In this document: positions 53,418 to 62,559 of the stretch, in pieces
Layout of the letters: the number at the start of each line of letters is the position of its first letter
Position numbering within the stretch: the stretch's first letter is position 1
Origin: Sphaerisporangium album
GTDB lineage: Bacteria; Actinomycetota; Actinomycetes; Streptosporangiales; Streptosporangiaceae
Reading direction: 5' to 3'
DNA length: 64,000 bases
Assembly: GCF_003323745.1 (NCBI RefSeq)
Contig: NZ_QOIL01000005.1
Coordinates: 124,001 to 188,000 of the forward strand
Position numbers and translations under genes: made by a program
The notes under the pieces: model-generated
Told to the model about the DNA's origin: nothing
Databases searched by the model: none
What the model saw: the letters and a program-made list of their open reading frames with translations, nothing else

Positions 53418-54194
53418 GTGAGCAGCGCCTTCCTCTACCTCGGCATCGTGCTGATGTGGCTGTGCGTCCTCGTGCCCATGTGGCTGCGCCGCGACCGGCA
53501 CTCCATCGACATCTCGGAGCTGTACACCGACGGGTCCGCGGAGGGCGACGCCTCCGGGCACGCCCACGAGTCCGACGGCGACACGCTCACGGACGTCCCG
53601 GTGTCCGGCCTCCCGGCCTCCGGGACGGACGCCTCCGACGACGAGATCACCATCGAACTCGACGCCCCGTCGTCACCCAAGCCCACCTCCGCCCGAGGCA
53701 CGGCGGCCTCGTCGTCCCGGTCCTTCGCCGGGCCGCGACTCGGTCCGACGCCGGGCTCCGTCCCTTCCTCTGACGCGTCTGACGACTCGCCCGCTGAAGA
53801 GGTCGCCGAGACCGCTGAGGCCGCTCAGGACGAGCGCCGCCGCCGGGCCCGCATCGTCGCCCGCAGGCGGCGCTGGCTGCTCTGCATCGTCCTGCTCAAC
53901 CTCGCCTCCGGGGTGACGGCGGCCGTCGGTGTCGCCCCCTGGTGGAGCGCCGCTCCCTCGGCCGTGCTGCTCGTCGCGTACGCCGTCGTGCTGCGCGCCG
54001 CCGTCATCGCTGACCGTGAGCAGCGCCTCGCCGCCGCCAAGGCCCGCGCGGAGCACGAGCGAAGGGAGCGCGAGCGCCGCCACGCCGAGGAACTCGCCGC
54101 GCAGCAGGCCGAGGCCGAGATCATCCAGTTCCGCAAGCCCGCCGAACCCTTCGACCAGTACGCCGACCGCACCCGCCGCGCCGTCGGAGACTGA
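53418..54194 (+). CDS. sepX: SepX/GlpR-like divisome membrane protein
   Basis: The 258-residue protein has an N-terminal transmembrane helix (SAFLYLGIVLMWLCVLVPMW), a following basic RRDRHSIDI turn and an acidic/Ser-rich disordered region. Two more hydrophobic segments follow (WLLCIVLLNLASGVTAAVGV, AAPSAVLLVAYAVVLRAAVI), then a C-terminal charged coiled coil (AEHERRERERRHAEELAAQQ). The order galU, glp, moaC, mogA, rimJ, sepX and this topology match SepX of Streptomyces and GlpR of corynebacteria, the membrane receptor for Glp. The identification is from context and topology. The GTG start follows GGGGAGG. Confidence 0.75.
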   Translation: MSSAFLYLGIVLMWLCVLVPMWLRRDRHSIDISELYTDGSAEGDASGHAHESDGDTLTDVPVSGLPASGTDASDDEITIELDAPSSPKPTSARGTAASSSRSFAGPRLGPTPGSVPSSDASDDSPAEEVAETAEAAQDERRRRARIVARRRRWLLCIVLLNLASGVTAAVGVAPWWSAAPSAVLLVAYAVVLRAAVIADREQRLAAAKARAEHERRERERRHAEELAAQQAEAEIIQFRKPAEPFDQYADRTRRAVGD

Positions 54195-54291
54195 CACCCC
54201 GGCCGCGGCAGGGCCCACGGGTGAAGGCCGGCGGCCATCTGACCGCGGGGCGAGCCCCAGGGAGGTCGGTGTCGAAGTGCCGAACGCCAGT

Positions 54292-54321
54292 GACCGGCCG
54301 GACCCGTAGGTCCGGCCGGTC
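54292..54321. terminator. Bidirectional hairpin terminator
   Basis: GACCGGCCGGACC pairs perfectly with GGTCCGGCCGGTC around CGTA, between the convergent genes ending at 54194 and 54367. Confidence 0.9.
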
Positions 54322-54366
54322 CTTGAGTGTCGGGCTCACCCCCGGGCTCTGGCGTCCCGGCGGCCC

Positions 54367-54963
54367 CTACTGGTCTTTCCGGCCGGAGTCCCGCTGAGCG
54401 CTGGGCGCTTCACGCTCGTCGCGTACGGCATCGTGGCCCCTGTGGCCATGGTGGTGGTGGACCTTCACCGGTCTCTGACGGAGCCAGTGGTTCGCGTCCC
54501 GGGTGAGCGCCTCGAGGGCCTCGTGATAGTTGTGGTACCTGCGCGCCTGCCGCGTGACGTAGATGTCGTCGGCGAAATGGCCGTTGTGGTGGTGGCCGTG
54601 ATGCCCCCCGTGGTGCCGGTGGCCTCCGCCTCCGCCTCCCCCGTGCGGGGACTCGACAGAGACCTTGACCTGCTCTCGCGGGTACGGTTTGTGGACGAAA
54701 TGGTGGTAGTGCTTGCGCGGACGTTGGGCGATGTGGCGTATAGGCCGGTGTTTCGGGACTTCCTTTCTGGGCTTCTTCACCTCTTCTTCGCCGCCCCCGC
54801 CGCCTCCGCCGTCGGGTGCCGATGGGAACGCGAGGCGGAGGTGGGCGCCGTTGGTCGCGGTGCCGGCGTGAGAGTCGGCCTGCGCGGGAAGCGGCAGCGC
54901 CATGAGCGCTCCGGCCGTCACCGCAGCGCCGATGTAAGCGAACAGGGATCGGTCGTTGATCAT
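54367..54963 (-). CDS. Secreted His/Gly-rich protein
   Basis: The 198-residue protein has a signal peptide (SLFAYIGAAVTAGALMALPL, cleavage after PAQA) and a very basic, histidine-rich mature part with runs of glycine and clusters such as GGHRHHGGHHGHHHNGH and HHHHGHRGH. Histidine clusters suggest binding of zinc, copper or nickel outside the cell. An in-frame start at 55002 is possible. It converges with sepX across a terminator. No family name is known to me. Confidence 0.75.
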   Translation of the reverse strand: MINDRSLFAYIGAAVTAGALMALPLPAQADSHAGTATNGAHLRLAFPSAPDGGGGGGGEEEVKKPRKEVPKHRPIRHIAQRPRKHYHHFVHKPYPREQVKVSVESPHGGGGGGGHRHHGGHHGHHHNGHFADDIYVTRQARRYHNYHEALEALTRDANHWLRQRPVKVHHHHGHRGHDAVRDEREAPSAQRDSGRKDQ

Positions 54964-55460
54964 TCGCGTCAGAGACTGCCTGCCTCTAGGTGGATGAATC
55001 ACCTAAATACCCCCCGTTGGTAAATGAAGAGAATCGAGCGCCGTATCGCCATAATGGCGGCACATAGGTGAACTACCCCTTATTCAGGCCGCAACACAGA
55101 TGATTAATCCGGCAAGTGTGTCGACTGCCGTTAATGCGGCAAATAGGATATGACCCCGACGGGTCACTTGTGCGGTATATCGGATGAAGCGCTCTATATC
55201 CTCTTAACTGGGATGATCTCCCTGAGGCGGCCAGGCGTACGCACCCCTCGCTAAGCGGTCACATCCACCCAAGAAAGGGCGAATCCCGCCCGATCAAGCC
55301 GACCGGACGGGATCTCGTCAACCGGACTCAAGCCCTGGTTGGGGGTGTTCACGAGTGCTGTCGAGCTGAGGGGAGACCGTCCGCGTGGAGACCGGGGCCG
55401 TCCCTCACGGTTGCCGGCCACGTCGTCACCCAGATTGCAGTAGTCACGCTCAGGCCGTTC
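54964..55460. other. AT-richer intergenic region; no gene seen
   Basis: These 497 bp upstream of the His-rich gene include AT-rich stretches around 55000-55200 that likely hold its promoter, and the palindrome at 55283. No coding frame is supported. Confidence 0.5.
55283..55313. repeat. Palindrome ATCCCG(C/T)C(C/T)GATC type, copy 2
   Basis: ATCCCGCCCGATC pairs with GACCGGACGGGAT across five bases. It shares arms with the copies at 15428 and 63880. Confidence 0.5.
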
Positions 55461-57587
55461 TCACCGTGGTTCTGCGGCGGCCTCACGAAGACGCGTGGCC
55501 GTCTTTTCCGGTGACAGACCGGTGTATTTTCCGGCGAAGGCAAGGATGTCCGTGGTCAGGGCGCGTTCCTTGCTGCCGGGGAAGGCGGCGTGGGCGGTGT
55601 CGGGTTCTCGGCGCATGAGGATCGGCCGGTCACCGCTGGTGGCGTGTTGCAGGGCCGCGCACACCTTGGTGACGTGGGCCTCTCCGGTCTGCAAATCGCT
55701 TACCGCGCCGGTGAGGAGGAATGCGGGATAGGGGACTCCGGGCGTGATGTTGTGGTACGGGGAGTATGCGAGCAGCCATTGGAGTTGTTCGGGGTGGGAG
55801 GCGGTGCCGAATTCGTCGGTCCATGTGCATCCCAGGCCGAAGTGCTCGTAGCGCACCATGTCACACAGCGGGCCTTCGGCGATGACCGCGGCGTACAGGT
55901 CTGGTCGCTGTGTGGCGGCGGCGGTGACCAGCAGTCCGCCGGCGGATTGGCCGTAGATCGCCAGCTGGTCGCGGGTGGTTCGACCGGTGTCGATGAGCCA
56001 GGTCGCGGCGTCGTTGAAGTCGCTGATCGCGCGGTGCTTGTGTGGTCCGCGGCCGGCGTCGTGCCAGCGTTGGCCTTCTTCGCCGCCCCCGCGGACGCAG
56101 GCGACCGCGTAGGTGCCGCCGGCGCCGACCCATGCGGCCGCCAGGGGGAAGAACCATGGGCGCATCGGCATGCCGAAGCTACCGTAGCCGTAGAGCAGCG
56201 TGGGGCGGGGGCCCTCATGTTCTTCGGCCGGGGTGAACAGGAACAGCGTGATCTCGGTGCCGTCGCCGGCCAGATAGCGAACGCTGCGGCTGCGGAGCCC
56301 TGGAGCATGTCCGGCTGTCGTGGCGCCGGCTTCCCGGTCCGTCTGCCCGGTGGTGGCGTCGTAGCGATAGATGGTGGGGGGTGTGGTCGCGTCGCAGTAG
56401 CTGAACCATGCGTGACGCCCGTGTGGGATCTCGGTGCGCAAGGATGACACCACGCCCGCGCCGGGAAGGGGCAGATCGCCGAGCGGCCGGCCACTGGCCA
56501 GATCGTGCAGCGTCACGGTGGAGGTGCCATGGCGGGAGCGTGCCACCAGCAGGAGGGGGCGCGGTATCGCCGGGTCGTCCAGGACCAGACACTCGTCCAA
56601 GGGGGCCTCGGGATCTTCGGCTACCAGTGTGCGCCATGCGGCCGGGTCGCCGTCGTGCCGGTGCGCCGTGCAGATGCGGCCACACGGGGCCTGGTGGTCG
56701 GTGACCAGCAGCAGATCGTCGTCCGCGAGGAATCGTGGGAGAACGCGGGAGCGTATGGCGGCTCCGTCAACGACCTTGATGAAACGCGGGGCTTCCGGAT
56801 CGACGAGCTCGGCCACGTGCACATCGTTCTGTGAGGCGGGCCCGGCCGTCGCAGTGATCGCCAGGTAACGGCCGTCGGCGCTGACCGTGAGCCCGTAATA
56901 GTGGTCCGGGGCATCGTCGCCGCCGAACACCACCGCGTCGGTCTGCCAGGGCGAACCGATCCGATGCAACCGCACCCGCCGCTGCAAACGCATGTCGCCG
57001 GGGGCCAGGTCCTCATCAGGCACACGGCTGACGTAGTAGAACGCCTCCCCTCCCGGCAGCCAGGCGAGCGAGGTGTTACGGGCGCGCGGCAAGGGACCAT
57101 CCACCACATCGCCGGTACGCACGTCCAGCACCATGATGTCGCTGCCGGGCTGCTCGGCGACCTCCATCTGGACGGCCACACGTTCGCCCTCGCGCGATGG
57201 CCACCAGGCGTACAGCCCGGTATGGCCGGACGGATCGATCGCTACCGGATCGACCAGCACCCGCCTGTTCTGCTCGGCGTCGACGACGAGCAGGCGCCGT
57301 TGCTCGTCCCCGCGTAACTGCTCGGCGACGAACATGACCGAACCACGCGCCATCGGAGGCTCCGACACGCCGAAGGATGACACCTGGTCCACCAAGGACG
57401 CCCACGATGGCCTTTCACGCCATCCGGCGCGATACGCCCGGAAGAGGCGATCCTGGGCCGCGGCCCACTCGCGCGCGCGCGCATCATCGCCGTCTTCGAG
57501 CCACCGGTAGGGATCGGAAACCGGGAAACCGAACAGATTTTCCACCACATCGCTGCGCCAAGCGGCAGGGTAGAACAATCGCGCCAC
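55461..57587 (-). CDS. Prolyl oligopeptidase family serine peptidase (S9A)
   Basis: The 708-residue protein has the N-terminal POP lid (SDPYRWLEDGDDARAREWAA), a beta-propeller, and a C-terminal peptidase domain with RPTLLYGYGSFGMPMRPWFF, the nucleophile elbow IYGQSAGGLLVTAAATQRPD and the histidine region EPDTAHAAFPG. The elbow is GQSAGG rather than the GGSNGG of typical POPs. It cleaves short proline-containing peptides in the cytoplasm. GTG 57587 is preceded by GGGGGG. A 31-codon open frame on the same strand lies just upstream (57670-57765). Confidence 0.85.
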   Translation of the reverse strand: MARLFYPAAWRSDVVENLFGFPVSDPYRWLEDGDDARAREWAAAQDRLFRAYRAGWRERPSWASLVDQVSSFGVSEPPMARGSVMFVAEQLRGDEQRRLLVVDAEQNRRVLVDPVAIDPSGHTGLYAWWPSREGERVAVQMEVAEQPGSDIMVLDVRTGDVVDGPLPRARNTSLAWLPGGEAFYYVSRVPDEDLAPGDMRLQRRVRLHRIGSPWQTDAVVFGGDDAPDHYYGLTVSADGRYLAITATAGPASQNDVHVAELVDPEAPRFIKVVDGAAIRSRVLPRFLADDDLLLVTDHQAPCGRICTAHRHDGDPAAWRTLVAEDPEAPLDECLVLDDPAIPRPLLLVARSRHGTSTVTLHDLASGRPLGDLPLPGAGVVSSLRTEIPHGRHAWFSYCDATTPPTIYRYDATTGQTDREAGATTAGHAPGLRSRSVRYLAGDGTEITLFLFTPAEEHEGPRPTLLYGYGSFGMPMRPWFFPLAAAWVGAGGTYAVACVRGGGEEGQRWHDAGRGPHKHRAISDFNDAATWLIDTGRTTRDQLAIYGQSAGGLLVTAAATQRPDLYAAVIAEGPLCDMVRYEHFGLGCTWTDEFGTASHPEQLQWLLAYSPYHNITPGVPYPAFLLTGAVSDLQTGEAHVTKVCAALQHATSGDRPILMRREPDTAHAAFPGSKERALTTDILAFAGKYTGLSPEKTATRLREAAAEPR

Positions 57588-57669
57588 GAACGCCCCCCGA
57601 ATGCATCGCCCCGCCTGCCGTGGAGAGGCACTGCGGCCTTGACGCGCCGCAGTACCTCGACTCACTCAG

Positions 57670-57765
57670 CTACGACTGGCCGCGCAGAATGTCGGCCCGC
57701 CAGCCGCGTGCGCCCCCAATACGGGCGGCCGGAGTGCTATCGCGATACGGTAGGTATCCGTTCAT
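57670..57765 (-). CDS. Possible 31-residue small protein upstream of the prolyl oligopeptidase
   Basis: ATG 57765 is preceded by a strong GGGAGGG site five bases upstream and encodes 31 residues (starts MNGYLPYRDSTPAARI, ends WRADILRGQS). It is 82 bp before the peptidase start on the same strand. It could be a regulatory upstream ORF, a small peptide, or the head of a lost gene. No homologue is recognised. Confidence 0.35.
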   Translation of the reverse strand: MNGYLPYRDSTPAARIGGARGWRADILRGQS

Positions 57766-58190
57766 GTGACCCTCCCGGATCCGTCGTTTCGCCCGGAAAT
57801 GGGCGACTACGCGGACAGCCATCCCCGCGCCCTCGATCGATAAACACAGGCGTCGCTCTCGGCGCCGAGCGTCAATCCTCCTGAATCCCCTGTACGTGCG
57901 GGCCGGAGAACCGGCCGACCGTATCGGCCTTCCTGCCAAAATTTCGTGCAAGAGAATCAGGCATAATGGAATGCCGCGTGGAGATCGATGTCGCGTGAAA
58001 GTAATTCGGAGCCTTTCGAGATAGATCCTAGGGCTGACGGAGGTCTCGCATCGTGAGGCCCAGGGCAATCGACCGGTTGGCGAAGTCAGCGCGGGCCCCT
58101 CGGCGAGGTCGTTGAAGTCCGGCGGCCGCAGCGCGCCGATCGCGAAGCCCGCGCATGCCACTGGAGCATCTGGCGCATCTTCCGCACTGG
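57766..58190. other. Intergenic region with degraded coding-like sequence
   Basis: These 425 bp hold the promoter of the small ORF/peptidase unit. The minus strand at 58035-58170 is protein-like (FAIGALRPPDFNDLAEGPAL) but short and unidentifiable. Nothing else is supported. Confidence 0.4.
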
Positions 58191-59354
58191 TCACAGCCGG
58201 GCTGTCGCCGTCAGGGTGACAGCGGTCAGCGCGGCGAGCAGGGCCCAGGCGGGCGCGAAACTGCCGGTCAGGTCCGTGAGCAGGCCGAGCATGGGTGGCG
58301 CCAGGATGACCGCCACCTGGTTGACGGCCATGGCCAGGCCGAGGGCGAATCCGGTGTGGTCCGGCGGCGCCGATTCGGCGGCGTAGGCAACCCAGGGGCC
58401 GTACCAGCCGATTCCGAAGAAGCCGAGCCAGATGAAGAGCAGGCAGGCCGCGACGGGGGATCGGCTGATGGGGGTCGTCAACAGCGTCATCCCGATGATC
58501 ACGGCGGCCAGGCATGTCAGGACGCCGGTGTAGCGGCCGGATCTGTGGCGGTCGCTCCATGCCGCTAGGCAGATACGGCCGAGCGCGCCCGCGCACTGGA
58601 CCGCGACGTAGACCAAGGCCGCCGAGGCGGAGTCCATGGACGTCACCTCGTGCAGGTACAGCACGGTGAGGACGCCCACGCCGCTGTGCACCGACACCAT
58701 ACTCGTACCGGACAAGATGATCTTCTTCATGTACGGTTCGCGAAGCAGTTCCAGCCGCACGCGGGACGTGGTCGGCATTGGGCGTTGGTCCGGTGGGCGG
58801 CGGTAGAAGGCCATGAAGGCGACGGCGCCTGACAGTGCGACGAGCGCGCCGGCCACGAGCGTCGACCGCCAGCCGAAGGCCGTTGCCAGTGAGGGAAGTG
58901 CGAAGGCGGCGAGGACGCCCCCGAGCGGGAGCCCCGCCTGGCGGATACCCATGGCCAAGCCACGCTGCGAGGCGTCGAACCAGGACGCCACCGATTTACT
59001 GCCGCCCGGCTGAATGGTGCTGTACCCTGCACCGACGATCAGCAGGACGACGAGCAAGGAGACGTACCCCGAGGCCGCGCTGCCAGCGGCCAGCGCGACG
59101 GCGACCACAAGAGCGCCGATCCCGACGACCCAGCGTTCGTCGTGGCGGTCCAGCAGTCGTCCCGCCACGAGTAGTCCGGCTAGAGGAAGTAGCTGAGCCG
59201 CCGACAGCAGCAGGCCCAGTTGGGTCGTGTTCAGCTCCAGGTCTCGTTGCAGGTGGACACTCATCGCGCCGATGCCCTGCACGAAGAACGCGGCCGCGGC
59301 CTGAGTGAAAGTCGCGACACCCAGGATGACCCAGCGGTATTGCGATGTCTTCAC
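58191..59354 (-). CDS. MFS transporter (12-helix)
   Basis: The 387-residue protein has 12 hydrophobic segments and MFS motif-A-like VAGRLLDRHDERW between helices 2 and 3, and begins SQYRWVILGVATFTQAAAAF. It resembles the oxalate/formate antiporter-type and other small-molecule MFS carriers. The substrate cannot be told. The GTG start overlaps the GNAT stop codon by four bases (GTGA), so the two are co-translated. Confidence 0.85.
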   Translation of the reverse strand: MKTSQYRWVILGVATFTQAAAAFFVQGIGAMSVHLQRDLELNTTQLGLLLSAAQLLPLAGLLVAGRLLDRHDERWVVGIGALVVAVALAAGSAASGYVSLLVVLLIVGAGYSTIQPGGSKSVASWFDASQRGLAMGIRQAGLPLGGVLAAFALPSLATAFGWRSTLVAGALVALSGAVAFMAFYRRPPDQRPMPTTSRVRLELLREPYMKKIILSGTSMVSVHSGVGVLTVLYLHEVTSMDSASAALVYVAVQCAGALGRICLAAWSDRHRSGRYTGVLTCLAAVIIGMTLLTTPISRSPVAACLLFIWLGFFGIGWYGPWVAYAAESAPPDHTGFALGLAMAVNQVAVILAPPMLGLLTDLTGSFAPAWALLAALTAVTLTATARL

Positions 59355-59815
59355 TGCTTCCAGCACAGCAGGGGATCGGGGTGGTCGGAGAAGCCGAGCT
59401 GCCGGTAGAGCGGTTCCGCCTCGTGGGAGGCGGTGAGGTCGACCCGTACGGCGTTGCGGTCGCGGAACCAATCGAGCAGACCGAGCATGATCGCCCGGCC
59501 GTGCCCGCGCCGCCGGTACGACGGGTCGGTGACCATGCCGATGACGTGGCCGATCCTCCCGTTGCGGGAGTGGGGGCCGGGGAACCACTGTTCGATCGTG
59601 CCGATGCCGCAGGCGGCCAGGCCGGTGTCGCCGTCCACGACCAGGATCTGGCAGTCGGGTTCGGTCAGCTTCTGCTCGAAAACCCGTGCGAGCGCGTCGC
59701 GCCAGTCGTCACCGGCGTTCGCGGGGTTGAAGAAGTCGCCTCCGAGGTCCTCGAAGAGCAGTGCCCGGAGGCGAACGAGTTCCGGAATATCCTGCTCTGT
59801 TGCTGTTCGCGTCAT
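59351..59815 (-). CDS. GNAT N-acetyltransferase
   Basis: The 154-residue single-domain GNAT protein has VRLRALLFEDLGGDFFN at the start, the acetyl-CoA loop VTDPSYRRRGHGRAIMLGLL and EAEPLYRQLGFSDHPDPLL at the end. It is co-transcribed with the MFS carrier downstream and divergent from the CGNR regulator at 59842, from which it may be controlled. Substrate unknown. Confidence 0.85.
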   Translation of the reverse strand: MTRTATEQDIPELVRLRALLFEDLGGDFFNPANAGDDWRDALARVFEQKLTEPDCQILVVDGDTGLAACGIGTIEQWFPGPHSRNGRIGHVIGMVTDPSYRRRGHGRAIMLGLLDWFRDRNAVRVDLTASHEAEPLYRQLGFSDHPDPLLCWKQ

Positions 59816-59841
59816 GACGTACAGGCTGATGTAATGAGCTT

Positions 59842-60369
59842 GTGCACCTCAACCCTTACGGCGCGGACGTGGTGAACTTCGCCGCGGAACTGGCGAACCG
59901 CCCACCGGCGAGCGCCGATGAACTCGCCGACCGCTGCCGCACGGCCGGTCTGGTACTGGAACGCCCCGTCGAACCGTCGGATCTCGACCAGACCCTCGCC
60001 GTCATCGACGCCTGGACGAACGTCGTCGACGCCACGGGCGAGCGCGCGAAGGCCGAGTTGGTCAACGAGATGCTGGCCCGGTCCGCCGCCTATCCCCGGC
60101 TGACCGACCACGCTCATGGTTGGCACCTGCACTATCGCGACGACCTGCAGCCGCTCGGCGCGGTGCTGTTCGCGCTGATCTCCGTGGGCACGGCGATGCA
60201 CCTCGTCAGCCGGGGCATGGACCGGCTCGGACGGTGTGCCGCCGCCGGTTGCGGGACGATCTTCGCGGACACCTCACGCACCGCACGGCAGCGTTACTGC
60301 TCCCAGCCGTGCGCCAACCGGGATGCGGTACGCCGCCATCGCGCCCGTCAGTCCACGCCCCCCACCTGA
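59842..60369 (+). CDS. CGNR zinc-finger (ABATE domain) regulator
   Basis: The 175-residue protein ends with the CGNR zinc finger: GRCAAAGCGTIFADTSRTAR followed by QRYCSQPCANRDAVRRHRAR, four cysteines and a basic tail that binds DNA or RNA. The N-terminal ABATE domain (VVNFAAELANRPPASADELA) is a ligand-sensing region. It starts with GTG and is divergent from the GNAT/MFS operon, which it may regulate. Confidence 0.85.
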   Translation: MHLNPYGADVVNFAAELANRPPASADELADRCRTAGLVLERPVEPSDLDQTLAVIDAWTNVVDATGERAKAELVNEMLARSAAYPRLTDHAHGWHLHYRDDLQPLGAVLFALISVGTAMHLVSRGMDRLGRCAAAGCGTIFADTSRTARQRYCSQPCANRDAVRRHRARQSTPPT

Positions 60370-60376
60370 CTGGCCG

Positions 60377-60530
60377 GCAGGCGACGGTAGCCGGCGTCGA
60401 CGGCCGGCAGCTCGTCGTGGGTTCCGGTGGCGATCGTGCGGCCGTCGTGGCGCATGGCCACGGGTCGGCGGATGGCAGACAGGCGGTGGGCGATGACCAG
60501 GGTGGTTCGGTCTTCCCTGACCTGCGGGCG
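60377..60530 (-). pseudogene. ABC exporter C-terminal fragment
   Basis: The minus strand encodes DRTTLVIAHRLSAIRRPVAM and RHDGRTIATGTHDELPAVDA, the H-loop and C-terminal end of a fused ABC exporter ATPase. Walker A, Walker B and the membrane domain are absent. A relic in the gap between the CGNR and sigma-factor genes. Confidence 0.7.
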
Positions 60531-60630
60531 GCGAAATGGATCTTGCAGGTCGGTGGCGAAGTGCTCCTGCCGGTGAGGGTGTTGAGCTGCTTATAGGGGT
60601 TCGAGGTGCGGTCGGCTGTTGCAGCTACGT

Positions 60631-61554
60631 CTATTCCGTGTGCCGGCGTGCCTGTCTTAGTTTGCGGTCGATTGCCCAGGCGTCCGCTACTGGGCCCACG
60701 TGCCCGAGCTTGTCGGGGTTGATCACCGAGCGGATCGTCTGGATCTGCCCGTCCAGTACATCGAGCGCCATGGTGTGGAGCACCTTGCCGTCCCGGTCGC
60801 GGAAGATCGCGCCCGGCTGGCCGTTGACCTCATGCGACTCGAACGTCACGTCGATCCGGGCCATCCGGGGGAAGACGGACGCCAGCAGCCGGGCCACGTT
60901 CTCTGCGCCGATGATGGTCTTGGCCAGCTGCGGGGCCTTGCCGCCGCTGTCGCCGACCATCGATGCGTCGGCGGCGAGCAGTTTCTGCAGCCCGGCGACG
61001 TTGCCTTCGCGGAGAGCGTCGAAGAACCGCGACGCCAGTTCCTCCCGCTCTTTGCGGACCGCTTCGAAGCGCGGCCGCCCGTCCTCCATATGCCGCCGAG
61101 CCCGCACCAGCAGCTGCCGGCACGCCGCCTCCGACCGCCCCACCGCCGCGGCGACCTCGTCGAACCGGAAGCCGAACACCTCTCGCAGCACGAAGACCGC
61201 CCGCTCGAGCGGGCTGAGCCGCTCGAGTAACAACAGGGCCGCCATCGACACCGAGTCGGCCAGCTCCGCCGACCGCTCCGGGTCCTCATATGGGTCGGCG
61301 AGCAGCGGCTCGGGCAACCACGGCCCGACGTACTCCTCCCGCCGGACGCGGGCCGAGCGCAGCACGTCGATCGAGGTCCGGGTCACCGCAGCCGAGAGGA
61401 ATGCCTTGGCCGACCTGGGTTGTGTCGGGGAGGCCTCGAAGCGCAGCCAGGTCTCCTGGACCGCGTCCTCGGCCTCGCTCACGCTGCCCAGTATCCGGTA
61501 GGCGATCGAGAACAGCAGCGGCCGCAGCTCCTCGAACTCCTCGACCTTGCTCAC
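60631..61554 (-). CDS. ECF sigma factor, SigJ type with C-terminal SnoaL-like domain
   Basis: The 307-residue protein has sigma region 2 (LRPLLFSIAYRILGSVSEAE, DAVQETWLRFE) and region 4 (LERLSPLERAVFVLREVFGF, AAAVGRSEAACRQLLVRARR). An NTF2/SnoaL-like C-terminal domain (ASRFFDALREGNVAGLQKLL) is fused, as in SigJ/ECF41-type factors where it controls activity instead of an anti-sigma factor. GTG 61554 follows GGGAGGG. The neighbouring AhpD-like gene is the usual target and partner of this group. Confidence 0.9.
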   Translation of the reverse strand: MSKVEEFEELRPLLFSIAYRILGSVSEAEDAVQETWLRFEASPTQPRSAKAFLSAAVTRTSIDVLRSARVRREEYVGPWLPEPLLADPYEDPERSAELADSVSMAALLLLERLSPLERAVFVLREVFGFRFDEVAAAVGRSEAACRQLLVRARRHMEDGRPRFEAVRKEREELASRFFDALREGNVAGLQKLLAADASMVGDSGGKAPQLAKTIIGAENVARLLASVFPRMARIDVTFESHEVNGQPGAIFRDRDGKVLHTMALDVLDGQIQTIRSVINPDKLGHVGPVADAWAIDRKLRQARRHTE

Positions 61555-61702
61555 GCCGAAACCCTCCCCTTGAAGCCCTGCCACCCGGCCTTACTCGCCG
61601 GCGCAGGCGTCTTTTGATGATCATCCGGGCGCTGGCAGGCCAGAGCAACGCCCCCGAGCCCGGGGACCCGGAGCCGGACCTCGAGCCAGTTGCTGGTGTC
61701 GT

Positions 61703-62176
61703 TCAGTGGAACTGCCCGGGCTCGTAGTTGCCGGCCGGCTGCCTGGTGATGACGTTCAGCCGGTTCACCGTGTTCATGAAGGAGACCAGGATCACCAGGG
61801 CGGCGAGCTGCTCCTCGTCGTAGTGCTTGGCGGCGTACGCCCACACCTCCTCGCTGACCCCGCCGGCCGCATCCGCGACCCGGGTCCCCTGCTCCGCCAG
61901 TTCCAGCGCGGCACGCTCGGCCTCGGTGAAGACCGTAGCCTCCCGCCACGCCGCGACCAGGTTCAGCCGCACCGAGGTCTCGCCGGCAGCGGCGGCCTCT
62001 TTGGTGTGCATGTCGATGCAGACGGCGCAGCCGTTGATCTGACTCACGCGAAGCGCCACCAGCTCCTGCGTGGCGTTCGGCAGCGGCGAGTCCTTGAGCG
62101 CCTTGCCCGCCGACATGAGGTGCTTGAGGGCCTTGCTGGCGGTCGGGTCGGCGAGGTAGTTCAGTCGCGCGTTCAC
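61703..62176 (-). CDS. AhpD-like carboxymuconolactone decarboxylase-family protein
   Basis: The 157-residue protein has the AhpD core with the redox CxxC and histidine (INGCAVCIDMHTKEA) and the helical FTEAERAALELAEQGTRVAD. Such proteins act as alkylhydroperoxidase-like reductases. It lies just upstream of the SigJ-type sigma gene on the same strand, the standard pairing for ECF41-type sigma factors, which drive expression of the carboxymuconolactone-decarboxylase gene. Confidence 0.9.
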   Translation of the reverse strand: MNARLNYLADPTASKALKHLMSAGKALKDSPLPNATQELVALRVSQINGCAVCIDMHTKEAAAAGETSVRLNLVAAWREATVFTEAERAALELAEQGTRVADAAGGVSEEVWAYAAKHYDEEQLAALVILVSFMNTVNRLNVITRQPAGNYEPGQFH

Positions 62177-62283
62177 GGTGTGGTCCTCCGTGGTCCTGAG
62201 TGGTCGTGAATGGCTACACTCCTGAGACGAGGTAGCCTGCCCGCCTGTGACAGCGACGAATGTGACCTACGTCTCCCGGCCGT

Positions 62284-62397
62284 CGGCGCAGGTCAGCCGA
62301 CGAATTCGGCGTCACCCGCCCCACCGTCTGGCGACACCTCGACAAAACCCTGCCCCAGCAGGCACCAAGCCGTGACAGCATGACCGCAAGCCACTGA
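62284..62397 (+). pseudogene. Fragment of a resolvase-type HTH
   Basis: Thirty-seven codons encode ADEFGVTRPTVWRHLDKTLP, the DNA-binding helix-turn-helix of serine resolvases, then a stop. The catalytic domain is missing. The rest of the 62177-62559 gap holds the AhpD promoter and no supported gene. Confidence 0.5.
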
Positions 62398-62559
62398 TGG
62401 GTTACTCGCCCCCTGGTGTCTGAACTGCGACTCCCAGCCAAGAAGGCACGCGGCAGTGTTCGCGCTGTTCCGGTTCTCCACGACCTGCAAGCCGCTGTGG
62501 ATCTCCCGGTGCAGGTCGGGACCGGCCAGTTAGTAGCAGGCGAAGATCGTGCGTACAGC

